The notes below the pieces were generated by a model that searched no databases, was not told the DNA's origin, and saw only the letters and a program-made list of their open reading frames with translations. From JACCTH01 sp050741915 (GTDB lineage: Bacteria; Actinomycetota; Acidimicrobiia; Spongiisociales; ZC4RG35), in the NCBI GenBank assembly GCA_050741915.1, contig JBOGEX010000004.1, positions 1 to 23,310 of the forward strand: a DNA stretch of 23,310 bases, written 5' to 3'. Both the position numbers and the translations under genes were made by a program. Shown here piece after piece: positions 6,836-14,938 of the stretch (its first letter is position 1; the number at the start of each line of letters is the position of its first letter).

Positions 6836-7075
6836 CTAAGATTGATCCACGAGCCGATCGACGTCGCTTCGGAAGCGCTCCTGGTCCACCTCCGGCGCCC
6901 CCGCAAAGGTCTCTCCGATCCGTTCGCGGGTCACGAATTGTCGCGGCTTGATGGGGGTCAACTCTGCCACCGGCACTCCGTTGCGGGTCACGATGAAGGA
7001 TTGCCCTCGATCAAGCGCCCGCATGATCTCACCGCTCTGGTTGCGAAGCTGGCGCTGGGTGATCACGTTGTCCAC
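6836..7075 (-). CDS. Phd/YefM-family antitoxin partner of the PIN toxin
   Basis: The 79-residue product begins with DNVITQRQLRNQSGEIMRAL and continues DRGQSFIVTRNGVPVAELTP, the hallmark N-terminal DNA-binding fold of Phd/YefM antitoxins. The C-terminal half is acidic and helical (GAPEVDQERFRSDVDRLVDQ) and would block the toxin's active site. GTG 7075 is preferred because a palindromic operator and promoter boxes lie immediately upstream. The longer reading from 7102 would run through that operator. The PIN toxin follows seven bases downstream. Confidence 0.85.
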   Translation of the reverse strand: MDNVITQRQLRNQSGEIMRALDRGQSFIVTRNGVPVAELTPIKPRQFVTRERIGETFAGAPEVDQERFRSDVDRLVDQS

Positions 7076-7081
7076 GGCGTC

Positions 7082-7111
7082 ACTGTAGCACGCGTGCGAC
7101 ACGTTAGTGAA
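7082..7111 (-). promoter_or_regulatory. Promoter and palindromic operator of the antitoxin-PIN operon
   Basis: On the minus strand a -35-like TTCACT (7106-7111) and a -10-like TACAGT (7082-7087) are separated by 18 bases, and the -10 ends 6 bases before GTG 7075, suggesting a leaderless message. The spacer contains GCACGCGTGC (7088-7097), a perfect palindrome that extends to TGT/ACA outer arms with one mismatch (7084-7101). Occupation by the toxin-antitoxin complex would block the promoter. The boxes are assigned by eye. Confidence 0.5.
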
Positions 7112-7694
7112 CGCTTGATATCACGGGCGTGGGGGCTTTACTTCTGGACCTATAGCGGAGGTAAACCATCCCGTTGCCGAAGCGACGTTCCCCCGACAAC
7201 TCGAGGGGTAGGCGTACCCCGTCGGGTAGGGCCGGGTTCCCGCCTCCTGCCACATGGGGTGCCAGGAAGAGATGGAACTCGTCGACCAGTCCAGCTTCGA
7301 TCGCCTGGGCCGCCAGTTCGGGACCGGCCACCGACAGATCTGAGCTACTGGCCATCTTCATCGGTCGAATTGCCTCCGGGTCGAAGTCCTGCTCGATCCG
7401 AGTCCGGGCGCTCGAAGCCCTGTCCAAGGTCTTGGAATAGACGACCTTGTCGGCCGCCTGTCATATCCGGGCGAGGTCCTGCATGTAGGGAGGGTGCTCC
7501 GCAGATTCCAGTGTCTCCCAGGCGAGCATCACCTCGTACATGCGCCGTCCATAAAGATAGGTGCCGATGGGACGGATTTGCTCGTTGACAAAGGTGTGGA
7601 CTTCCTCGTCGGGTTCAGCCCAATCGAAGTTCCCAGCTTCGTCAGCGACGTAGCCGTCGAGAGAAGTGATCACCGAGTAGTGCAGCATCCCCAT
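7104..7694 (-). pseudogene. RibD C-terminal-type reductase with a nonsense codon
   Basis: The N-terminal part reads MGMLHYSVITSLDGYVADEA and FDWAEPDEEVHTFVNEQIRP, then YLYGRRMYEVMLAWETLE. At 7461-7463 an in-frame TGA stands where the family has Trp (ARI-stop-QAADKVVYSKTL). Past it the same frame continues with the rest of the domain: FDPEAIRPMKMASSSDLSVA, GPELAAQAIEAGLVDEFHLF, APHVAGGGNPALPDGVRLPL and RRFGNGMVYLRYR. The normal C-terminus is followed by 14 extra residues to TAA at 7104. The only inactivating lesion visible is the nonsense codon, so the decay is recent or the 5' piece is still made as a truncated protein. The upstream GyrI-like remnant runs into this gene without a stop. Confidence 0.8.
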
Positions 7695-7703
7695 CGTTGT
7701 CAT

Positions 7704-8206
7704 ACTCGGGCCGAAGGCCCAATAAATCTCGGTCTTGAGCTCGCTCGGGTCAGAGACGGCGGAGGGGTCGTCGACATCGACCTCCCACGGTCCGACGCCA
7801 TCATCCTCACCTTGTTCGTGGATCCATTGGTGCAGAGCGTCGTAGGCCTTCCCCAGCGTGTCATAGGTCCCATGATGGACCATTTCGGCCGCCCTTCCAG
7901 CCGGGAGCGCGCCGGCACCGACGGCCTGGAGTTGATCGTCGGAGAAGCCAATCCGCCTACGGGATCGGCCATGGGAATGCCCACTTCGATGTCGGCCACC
8001 GCCGGTCCGAACATGTAGTAGCGGGCGTAGGGAGCCCCAGCCGGTTACCGACTCTGGTCTGTGGCGAACTGAAAAAGCCGCGGTATCTGAGTGTCGAAAA
8101 GGTCTCGTAGGTCGAACTCGGCCATGGGTTTGCGGACCCGCACCGCGATTGTCGGTTGGGCATCGAGCTCGAGTATCTGGTGATCGGTGAGTTTGTCCTC
8201 GGCCAT
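7704..8206 (-). pseudogene. GyrI-like/effector-binding-domain protein, nonsense plus frameshift
   Basis: From ATG 8206 the protein reads LTDHQILELDAQPTIAVRVR and PMAEFDLRDLFDTQIPRLF, then meets TAA at 8045-8047 (codon 54). The same frame continues with PAGAPYARYYMFGPAVADIE and VGIPMADPVGG. Near 7925-7950 the sense shifts frame to DDQLQAVGAGALPAGRAAEM, then VHHGTYDTLGKAYDALHQWI and SELKTEIYWAFG. This is the GyrI-like/AraC effector-binding fold, recognisable from the G-YDTLGKAYD and TEIYW elements. Such domains bind small molecules, alone or fused to transcription factors. There is no DNA-binding domain here. The final frame runs on into the reductase gene, giving a head-to-tail reading without a stop. 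Confidence 0.65.
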
Positions 8207-8327
8207 AGCTTCATCGTATTCCGGATCTGGGGACCGACTTAGAGACCCGGCCGCGGCGGCGCGCTAGGCGAACGAAGCAGCTATCGATCAAGTCGTGATA
8301 GTGGGTCACTGCTGCCACCCCGGAAAT

Positions 8328-8420
8328 CTGGTCGATAGCCCCGTGACGAATGCCGCGCCCAAGGATCGCGAGGTTGAGGCGGCCAAAGCCCGGGCTCGCT
8401 CGGGAAAACGCTACGTCAGC
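8328..8420 (+). pseudogene. 3' fragment of a DUF2277 gene
   Basis: This 31-codon piece reads LVDSPVTNAAPKDREVEAAK and ARARSGKRYVS. It matches the C-terminus of the intact DUF2277 gene at 20520-20789 (LVDSLVTTATPKNREAEAAK, ARARSRERYAS). Upstream of 8328 the similarity stops abruptly and the first two thirds of the gene are missing. The stop codon that ends the intact copy (TAG) is TGG here, so the frame would run on. It is a relic of a second, diverged copy rather than a recent duplicate, since many codons differ. Confidence 0.72.
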
Positions 8421-8438
8421 TGGCCGGCGCCCATCCAC

Positions 8439-9521
8439 TCACCCCGGTCTCAGAATCTCTTCAAGGCGAAGGGATGAAGTGGTCTCGAGCTGAGCGAAGC
8501 GACAGGAGCGGGGATCACGATCGGGCCGCCAGCGGAGAAACTGAGCCGGGTGCCGAAGCCGGCCTCCATCCAGCTGGTTGAAGCGCACTTCGGCTACGAG
8601 TTCAGGGCGAAGCGGGATGAAGGAGAGATCTCTATCCGGGTTCCAACGACTCCCGGCCTGAACGCCAGCCTCCGCCACCAAGGCTCCCCAGGGATGTTCG
8701 GCTAGATCCATTACGTAAGGGGCAAGAGTGTTGAAGAACGCCCGACGTTGATCAGCGGGAAACGAAGCCGCCACCCCGATGGGGACGAGCCCTCCGAACA
8801 TCGTCGCCCCCGCGCTTTCCCCTTCGTCGGGGTAAAGGGCCAGAACTAGAGAACCCACGGCATCTCTTGCGGATTTGTGGGTGCGGTAGCCGACCACGAC
8901 ACAGTCGGCGGTCCGATCGTGTTTTAGCTTGGCCATCACTCTTCTGCCAGGTTGGTAGGTGCTGTCGGGCTGCTTGGCGATGATGCCGTCGAGCCCGGCT
9001 CCCTCGAACGCCTCAAACCAATCCCGGGCCACCTCCTCCTCAACTGTGATCGGTGTCAGCCACAGGGGAGGATCGACTCCCTCCATTAGCCCCTCGAGCC
9101 GTCGCCGGCGCTCGCGGGACGGGATCGATCGGAGATCCTCTCCACCCACCGAAATGAGGTCGAAGGCGATCAACGTGGCCGGGGTCTGTTCGGCCAGCAG
9201 CTTCACCCGGCTCGCCGCCGGATGCAACCGTTGCTGGAGGGCAAAGAAGTCGAGGCGACCGTCATCGGGATTGGCGACGACGATCTCGCCATCGAGCACA
9301 CACTGCTCGGGCAACGACGCTTCGATCGCCGTTGCCAGCTCGGGGAAATAACGAGCCAGCGGACGGGAGTTGCGGCTCTCGATCACCACCTGGGATCCGT
9401 CGCGAAAGATCAGGGCTCGAAACCCGTCCCATTTGGGCTCGTACCACCAGCCGGCGGGCAGGTGGTCGACCAGTCGAGCCAGCATGGGTTCGAGCGGGGG
9501 CGTGAGCGGCGCCTTCGACAC
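8439..9521 (-). CDS. ligC: ATP-dependent DNA ligase, LigC type
   Basis: The 360-residue protein contains the nucleotidyltransferase motifs of ATP-dependent DNA ligases in order: motif I with the adenylated lysine Lys30 in YEPKWDGFRA, motif III in LDGEIVV (Glu79), motif IIIa in AFDLI (Asp121), motif IV in GLDGIIAKQPDS, and motif V in MAKLKHD (Lys198 and Lys200). A C-terminal OB-fold region follows (VVVGYRTHKS, then RPELVAEVRFNQ and LRHPAQFLRWRPD). It joins nicked DNA using ATP. The length and the lack of primase or nuclease domains fit stand-alone LigC rather than LigD. GTG 9521 is the start, and the longer upstream frame has no better signal. It is convergent with the DUF2277 fragment and divergent from the 964-residue gene. 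No Ku gene is present, so a link with end joining is not supported here. Confidence 0.88.
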   Translation of the reverse strand: MSKAPLTPPLEPMLARLVDHLPAGWWYEPKWDGFRALIFRDGSQVVIESRNSRPLARYFPELATAIEASLPEQCVLDGEIVVANPDDGRLDFFALQQRLHPAASRVKLLAEQTPATLIAFDLISVGGEDLRSIPSRERRRRLEGLMEGVDPPLWLTPITVEEEVARDWFEAFEGAGLDGIIAKQPDSTYQPGRRVMAKLKHDRTADCVVVGYRTHKSARDAVGSLVLALYPDEGESAGATMFGGLVPIGVAASFPADQRRAFFNTLAPYVMDLAEHPWGALVAEAGVQAGSRWNPDRDLSFIPLRPELVAEVRFNQLDGGRLRHPAQFLRWRPDRDPRSCRFAQLETTSSLRLEEILRPG

Positions 9522-9702
9522 TCTCGAACCGTATTACGACTCGCTCGTATCCGGGATCGAGCGCGTAAGGATCTAGGGCGGAACATGGGATTGCCGCCAT
9601 CGCCTCGATAGCGACGCTGGCCGAACGACGACGAGCAGACGATTCGATGTATCAGCCGGGCCCTCAAGGGCTCTGTCATGTTGAACCAGGAAAGGGGGAT
9701 CC
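9522..9702. other. Divergent intergenic region between ligase gene and 964-residue gene
   Basis: This 181-bp stretch must hold the promoters for the ligase gene (minus) and the three-gene operon (plus). A weak inverted repeat (CGCTCG at 9542-9547 and CGAGCG at 9558-9563) lies near the ligase side. A purine-rich ribosome site (AGGAAAGGGGG, about 9688-9698) precedes ATG 9703. I could not place confident -35 and -10 boxes. Confidence 0.4.
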
Positions 9703-12597
9703 ATGCCCGTCGACGTCAAGGACGACGTCTTTCGATTTGTGGCCCTGCGACCGGCCACACTCCTCGATTCCGAGGATCCAATGAAAGTCCCATTGCGAGA
9801 CAGTCGCGCCTTCGACGACACGCTGATCGGCGAGGTCGTTGCCGGGATGGGAACCGGACTGGCCCAGCGCAGCCTGCTCGATCTTCTCGAGGCAGCCGCC
9901 AAACAGAAGAACCTCAAGCCGACTCGTCCGAGCGGAGATCAGGGTCAGCTTCTTGCCGGGGTCGTGGAGGTAATCGATTCACATCTGACCGATTTCAAGC
10001 CAGCCAGCCTCGAGTCCGATCTTGCTTCCGCGCTGGAAGCGTCGATCTCCGACTTCGCCCGAAGCGATCGTCACCGGCAGCTCCAAGACCATCTCTGGGA
10101 CGCCCTTGAGGTCTACTTCCTCCTCAATCGGCGCATGCCCCACAACGTCGAGCAGCTCGTGGAAGGGCTGCGGGCACTTAACCTTCTCGCCCTGATCGAC
10201 CAGGGCGTGAAAATCACCAATGTCGAGCAGCTTCGATCGGCCATGGGCGTCACATTGGTGCTCCCGTCGTCAATGGTGAAGGCCAAAATCGATCCCCGCG
10301 AGCCTTCGCCGCGGGAAGACGCTCGGACCGAGCGAGATGAGGCCAGGAAGGAGAGTTATCGCCAGGTATGGCAGGAGCTGATCGCCGTTTATGAAGCGTT
10401 GACAGCCGTCGCCGCTACCAACATTGATCCGGTCGTCGAACGGCAACGGACGGAGGCGCCCGAAGAGGCTGAGGGTATTCGTACCCATCGGGAGCGCGCC
10501 TATCCCGAGGCGATTGAATATTCGACGCCGGGCTTCTTCGCCGAAGAGACTTCCCGCACTCTTATTGACCGACAGGTTGTTTCCCGGCTTCCGGAATCCG
10601 CCCGCCGCCTGGTGGAGAGCGCAGCAACTACCGGGGCGCTCTCGGAAAAGCCGGCCGTGATGGCAGCCCTGCAGAGCCGGCTGACTCAACTCTCTCAGCA
10701 GATCACCTCCAGCGGGGACCCGTTGATGTTTCAGGTGTTGCCGGCAGAGGCGCTCGAGGTTCCAGGGATGAGGACCCTTGGGGCCAAGTTCGGATACGAG
10801 GCGAACCTCGAAATCGCCGGTCCGGCCTTTGAGATCATGTTTCCATGGGTTGCCAAGCCGGTGATCCGGCCACTCGGCATTGGTGACCTCAAAGTGGTGA
10901 AGGAGACGCTTCTTCGTTACTTCTCTGGAGAGCTCGCCCACATCGAGAACGTGCTTCAGGGGGAGAGCAAAGAGAGAAAGCATCGCCGTCTCGATCGGAG
11001 CGAGGAGACCTTCACAGTAGAGATCGAGCAGATCGACGAGACCGAGCGAGACACACAGACTACCGATCGGTTCGAGCTCAAGAAGGAGACCGAGAAGACC
11101 ATCCAAACCGACATGAGCATCGATGCCGGAGTGACGGTGTCGGCCTCTTACGGACCCGTGGAGCTCGGAGCCTACGCCAACTTCGCATACAGCCAATCGT
11201 CTACCGATACCACTCGCACCAGCTCCAACTTCGCACGCGATGTCGTTGATCGGTCCTTGACCAAGATCAAGAAGAGGGCGCGCGAGGAGCGGATTACCAA
11301 AACCCTGAAGGAGATCGAGGAAACCAATACTCATGGCCTCGACAACGTCGGTGGCACCAGCCACATCTCCGGGATCTACCGCTGGGTCGACAAGGAGTAC
11401 GAAGCGCAGGTCTACAACTACGGCAAGCGGATGATGTTCGAATTCGTCATCCCCGAGCCGGCTTCGTATTACTACTACTCCCAGGACAACGATCCCGCCA
11501 AGACCATCGACGTGAAGAAGCCGCCGGACCTGGGACTGCTCCGGCACACGGACATAACCGACTGGAACTTCGGCAGCTACATCCGGGCATACAACGTCCA
11601 GGGTGTAACTCCACCTCCACCGCGCTGGAAGGTGGTGACGATGGCCTTTGACCAGAACGGGATGACGGACAACCAAGCGATTTCCAAGTCGACCAAAGAG
11701 ATGGTGGTGCCGGACGGCTACCTGGCGAGGAGCTGGGGCTACCGCTGGCATGCCTGGATGGGCTCGGACGACTATTTCCGCATCCTGGTTGGACTTGAGG
11801 TCAACGGTGGCTCGTCGACTCTCGACAACGAGGACAGCGTGGTGCCGATCAGCATCGTGGGCCACGACCTCCGTGCCTACGCAGCCAACGTCGAGGTCTT
11901 CTGTGAGAGAACAGCCCGCACTTACGAGGCCTGGCAGATCTCGACGCTTGAAAAGATCGTTTCAGCTTACGAGACCGCCGTCGCCATCTACGAGGACAAA
12001 CTCAAAGCGGCCGAGGCGGCGCGTGGGATCGTGATTGCCGGTCGTAACCCAGGCCTGAACCGCATCATCGTTCGTAACGAGTTGAAGAAGCAGGCACTGT
12101 CGCTTTTCACCGGAATCGATTACGCCACCTTCGATGCCGTGTCGGGCACGCCTCCGGTAATGGACCTAAACGAAGCCTTCGAGGAGGGCAAGTTCATTCA
12201 GTTCTTCGAGCAGGCCTTCGAGTGGGAGCAGATGACCTTCCTCTTCTACCCATACTTCTGGGCTCGGCCCACCACCTGGAACAAGCGGGTCAATTTCAAC
12301 GATGTTGATCCCCACTTCAACAACTTCCTCCAGGCAGGATCGGCCCGCGTGGTTGTGCCAGTCCATCCGGCATACAACGACGCCATCCTCCACTACGTCG
12401 AGACCGGTGCGATCTGGAACGGCGGCGAGCCGCCCCATATAGACGATCCTCTTTTTATCTCGATCGTGGAGGAGCTCAAAGCAGCCACTGACGACCTGGC
12501 CGGTGCCGTGCCCGAGGGCGAGCCCTGGAAGGTGGTGGTCCCAACCACCTTGACCTACCTCCAGGCCGACTCGGTGCTCCCCGACTTCACGGTCTGA
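9703..12597 (+). CDS. Unrecognised 964-residue protein, first gene of the HET-C operon
   Basis: I do not recognise this family. No signal peptide is present. Residues 1-200 are mainly helical. Residues about 200-235 are very charged (EPSPREDARTERDEARKES). Residues about 425-475 form a Thr/Glu-rich segment with alternating polarity (FTVEIEQIDETERDTQTTDR). It leads into VTVSASYGPVELGAYANFAY from residue 477, a two-residue alternation like an amphipathic beta-hairpin, and then a Ser/Thr stretch. A charged helix and the conserved-looking HGLDNVGGTSH (His544) and YNYGKRMMFEFVIPEPASYY (from about 569) follow. Residues about 760-790 could form a coiled coil. The C-terminus has FLFYPYFWARPTTWNKR (from about 848). 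The start has a strong purine-rich ribosome site. The gene ends two bases before the HET-C-like gene. The whole 2.9 kb frame is undamaged, which argues for selection. A pore-forming or structural role is conceivable but unproven. Confidence 0.85.
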   Translation: MPVDVKDDVFRFVALRPATLLDSEDPMKVPLRDSRAFDDTLIGEVVAGMGTGLAQRSLLDLLEAAAKQKNLKPTRPSGDQGQLLAGVVEVIDSHLTDFKPASLESDLASALEASISDFARSDRHRQLQDHLWDALEVYFLLNRRMPHNVEQLVEGLRALNLLALIDQGVKITNVEQLRSAMGVTLVLPSSMVKAKIDPREPSPREDARTERDEARKESYRQVWQELIAVYEALTAVAATNIDPVVERQRTEAPEEAEGIRTHRERAYPEAIEYSTPGFFAEETSRTLIDRQVVSRLPESARRLVESAATTGALSEKPAVMAALQSRLTQLSQQITSSGDPLMFQVLPAEALEVPGMRTLGAKFGYEANLEIAGPAFEIMFPWVAKPVIRPLGIGDLKVVKETLLRYFSGELAHIENVLQGESKERKHRRLDRSEETFTVEIEQIDETERDTQTTDRFELKKETEKTIQTDMSIDAGVTVSASYGPVELGAYANFAYSQSSTDTTRTSSNFARDVVDRSLTKIKKRAREERITKTLKEIEETNTHGLDNVGGTSHISGIYRWVDKEYEAQVYNYGKRMMFEFVIPEPASYYYYSQDNDPAKTIDVKKPPDLGLLRHTDITDWNFGSYIRAYNVQGVTPPPPRWKVVTMAFDQNGMTDNQAISKSTKEMVVPDGYLARSWGYRWHAWMGSDDYFRILVGLEVNGGSSTLDNEDSVVPISIVGHDLRAYAANVEVFCERTARTYEAWQISTLEKIVSAYETAVAIYEDKLKAAEAARGIVIAGRNPGLNRIIVRNELKKQALSLFTGIDYATFDAVSGTPPVMDLNEAFEEGKFIQFFEQAFEWEQMTFLFYPYFWARPTTWNKRVNFNDVDPHFNNFLQAGSARVVVPVHPAYNDAILHYVETGAIWNGGEPPHIDDPLFISIVEELKAATDDLAGAVPEGEPWKVVVPTTLTYLQADSVLPDFTV

Positions 12598-12599
12598 AC

Positions 12600-14606
12600 A
12601 TGGGGGAACTCCGGCGGCATGCCGAGATCATCAGCCACGTCCGCCTGAGCTTGACCGCGATCCGACCTGAGGAGGACTACGTCTGCCTCGAACTCGGGAA
12701 CTACCTGACCGACGTCAGTCAGTTCCGCGACCCGTACGCGCAGATGCTCGGAAAGCGCATGGTCTGGAGCCAGGCGCTGGGGGACATTCCGGTACTGCCA
12801 TACATCCCCGTCTTCGGGCTCATCATCTCTGAGGCCATCCTCAACTTTGCAGTCGACCTCGATGAGTGGATCGACCGCATGTTCGGCGTCCACGAGCCGG
12901 CCAACAAGCGGTTCGGAAAGCTGTCGCAGTACTTCCAACAAGTCGTGTCGGGGCTCACTCATGTCATCTTCGCCAACGACATCACCAACCTGACGGTGTG
13001 GGAGAAGGCACTACGCCTGCGCATGGGCGTCGACGAGGCGCTGCCGCCGGAGGAGCTCAACCGGATCTACGACAAGTTCTTCACCCAGTACTGGCCCCAC
13101 GAGCACACGGACTTCCCCCCTTACGTGCTCTATGGTGAGCACCGGCCCCAGCATCGGCTTTACCGACGCAGCTCACGGGGAACCCTGAACTACCTCGAGG
13201 AGTACCTTGACTTCCAGGCCCAAGAGCTCTCGCGCATCGAGGAGGAGTGGAAGAAGCGAAAGCACTTGTCCCGGGACCACCCAGCCCGTCACGACGTCCT
13301 TGTTCGCCTGGGGAAGGTGCTGCACGGGGTAGAGGACTACTTCTTCCACTCCAATTATCTCGAGCTTCACCTCTGGAACGAGTTTCGACGCCAACGCCCA
13401 GCGGAGGAAACCGACGTTGAATACCGGCGTTGGTTTGCCGCCAACATCAGCCAGCATTGGCTGCCGACCAAGCGCGACCTCGATCCATCGATTGATCGCC
13501 GTTTCTTGCCCAGCCAGACCCACCAGATCCGCAGCCATCTTCGCCGGCTGCGCTATCCCAGGTTCCAGCCCGTCAACACCCTCGACCGCGAGACTTCGCA
13601 GGACGCCCTCGACACCCTCTTCACTGCCGGGTTCGAGAAAAAGGATCTGTTCCACACGATGGCGTACTCGCTGGAAGGCTTGGAGTCGGCTTTCGACCGA
13701 CTCGACCAGAAATGGGCGCTGATCCCCGACTTTCTGAAGAAGAAGTGGACCGACCAGGACCCGGGTCACATAACCGAGACCGAGCTGGTCTTGATCAAAA
13801 CCTTCATCAGCAAGGAAGAACGCTCCCGGATGGGGAGGGACGAGAAGTACCTGGCTGGCCGGCTAGCCGTGCACAAGAAGCAGCTCCAGGCAGGGCTATA
13901 TGAGGACACCATCAACAGGCTCCGCACCGACGGCTACCTCAACGACACAGCCCGCAACGCGTGGCTCCAGGCTGTCGCCATCGACAAGGAGATGGAGGGC
14001 TTCGGTGAGAAAACCCCCGGGGTGGGAGGCTTTCTGATGGCATTCCTGGCCCAAGCCCAACGCGAGCTCGACCAAAGCCGGATCGTCAGCCGTCGATTCG
14101 ACACCTCGCGGGAGTTCGGGGAGGGGAACGTCTTCGACATCCGTAGCGACAACGGGGCCAGCGGTGAGGCAATCGGGACCCACACGCTGATGGCCAAGGA
14201 CACGCCCAAGAGCGTGCCTGTTTACGAAGAGTGCCGAGTGGTGGCCAAGTTTGCCTCGACGGCGATTGCCTCGATTCTCACCAAAGAGGTGAACGAAAAC
14301 TCGTCGATTGCGTCCGGCCTTGACTGGGCTCGAATCCTTCGGCATTACCTCCGCTATCCCGCCGGCAAGCCGAGCATGTGGGAGAGTCAGGTTCTGGATC
14401 ACGTCCGCAAACAGCGGAGCGATGATTGGACCGATCCCAGCTTCGAGCAGATTCCAGACCAGCCCGGGCGATTGCAGTTGGAAGGACCAGATGCCACGTT
14501 TTTGCTCGCACAGCGTCGTAACGGAACCTTGCGAGAAGACCTCGAAAAACGATACGTCGATCTGGAAGAACGAGTCGATCGCTTCCAGGTCCTGCTTCGG
14601 TTCTAG
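12600..14606 (+). CDS. HET-C-like protein, predicted metal-dependent membrane effector
   Basis: The 668-residue protein shares two signature segments with fungal HET-C. One is LELGNYLTDVSQFRDP near residues 30-45 (fungal form: GNWLRDYSQ). The other is LHGVEDYFFHSNYLEL at residues 241-256 (fungal form: an LHxxEDF-HSN-EL segment). His242, Asp246 and His250, with Asp38 and nearby His7 and His13, are arranged as possible metal ligands, similar in style to zinc-dependent phospholipase C proteins; that likeness is my inference. A hydrophobic stretch at about 59-85 may touch a membrane. The rest is charged and helical, with a Gly/Ser-containing segment near 490-520. HET-C controls heterokaryon incompatibility in Neurospora crassa; bacterial roles are poorly defined. 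ATG 12600 lies two bases after the upstream stop, so translation is coupled. No signal peptide is visible, so action begins in the cytoplasm. Confidence 0.7.
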   Translation: MGELRRHAEIISHVRLSLTAIRPEEDYVCLELGNYLTDVSQFRDPYAQMLGKRMVWSQALGDIPVLPYIPVFGLIISEAILNFAVDLDEWIDRMFGVHEPANKRFGKLSQYFQQVVSGLTHVIFANDITNLTVWEKALRLRMGVDEALPPEELNRIYDKFFTQYWPHEHTDFPPYVLYGEHRPQHRLYRRSSRGTLNYLEEYLDFQAQELSRIEEEWKKRKHLSRDHPARHDVLVRLGKVLHGVEDYFFHSNYLELHLWNEFRRQRPAEETDVEYRRWFAANISQHWLPTKRDLDPSIDRRFLPSQTHQIRSHLRRLRYPRFQPVNTLDRETSQDALDTLFTAGFEKKDLFHTMAYSLEGLESAFDRLDQKWALIPDFLKKKWTDQDPGHITETELVLIKTFISKEERSRMGRDEKYLAGRLAVHKKQLQAGLYEDTINRLRTDGYLNDTARNAWLQAVAIDKEMEGFGEKTPGVGGFLMAFLAQAQRELDQSRIVSRRFDTSREFGEGNVFDIRSDNGASGEAIGTHTLMAKDTPKSVPVYEECRVVAKFASTAIASILTKEVNENSSIASGLDWARILRHYLRYPAGKPSMWESQVLDHVRKQRSDDWTDPSFEQIPDQPGRLQLEGPDATFLLAQRRNGTLREDLEKRYVDLEERVDRFQVLLRF

Positions 14607-14608
14607 CG

Positions 14609-14920
14609 GTGACGACCATCATCATCGCCTCGATCGCCTTTGCCGTCGGCGGTTTGGTGATGAAAGCAGCTGAAGGCTTTTCCCGACCTTTACCCTCCAT
14701 CACGGTCGCCGCCCTGTTCGTCTTCGGGGCCTACATGCTCTCCAAGGCAGTCGCCCGCGACGGCCTTACCGTTACGTACGTTGTCGGCCTCGGCGTCGAG
14801 GCAATCGCAGCTGCCATCTTCGGAGTGATCGTGCTTGGGGAAAGACCCTCAAGTCCCCAACTCCTTGGCCTGGCCGCAGTCGTCGGCGGTCTGGTACTGG
14901 TTCGATCAGCGTCGGCTTGA
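14609..14920 (+). CDS. SMR/EmrE-like four-helix membrane protein lacking the TM1 glutamate
   Basis: The 103-residue protein aligns with small multidrug resistance proteins: four hydrophobic segments at about residues 4-20, 28-46, 55-75 and 82-100, with LVMKAAEGFSRPLPS matching the loop after helix 1 (LMKFSEGFTRLWPS in EmrE) and VIVLGERPSSPQLLGLAAVV matching helix 3-4. The residue aligned with EmrE Glu14, which binds protons and drug, is Phe11. Drug/proton antiport of the known type is therefore unlikely. Relatives without that residue include lipid-linked sugar flippase subunits, so a lipid-related or accessory role is possible. GTG 14609 starts two bases after the HET-C-like stop, making it the third gene of the operon. 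It could protect the host membrane from the HET-C-like effector; this is a guess from position. Confidence 0.68.
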   Translation: MTTIIIASIAFAVGGLVMKAAEGFSRPLPSITVAALFVFGAYMLSKAVARDGLTVTYVVGLGVEAIAAAIFGVIVLGERPSSPQLLGLAAVVGGLVLVRSASA

Positions 14921-14938
14921 ATCCTGGTCCGGCCCAAA

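Noticed and set aside
7461..7463. TGA in place of Trp suggested TGA read as tryptophan
   Set aside because: Neighbouring lesions are frameshifts and a TAA, and long intact genes here (964-residue gene, TPR-CHAT, cupredoxin) end at TGA, so the standard bacterial code applies.
8439..9521. Ligase considered as part of a LigD/Ku end-joining operon
   Set aside because: No Ku, polymerase/primase or nuclease domain is present in or next to the gene; it is a stand-alone ligase with its own promoter region.
10270..11865. Long open reading frame on the minus strand opposite the 964-residue gene
   Set aside because: It is a frame left open by codon bias in a GC-rich gene; it shows no motif, has no ribosome site and its plus-strand partner has clear start, coupling and terminator.
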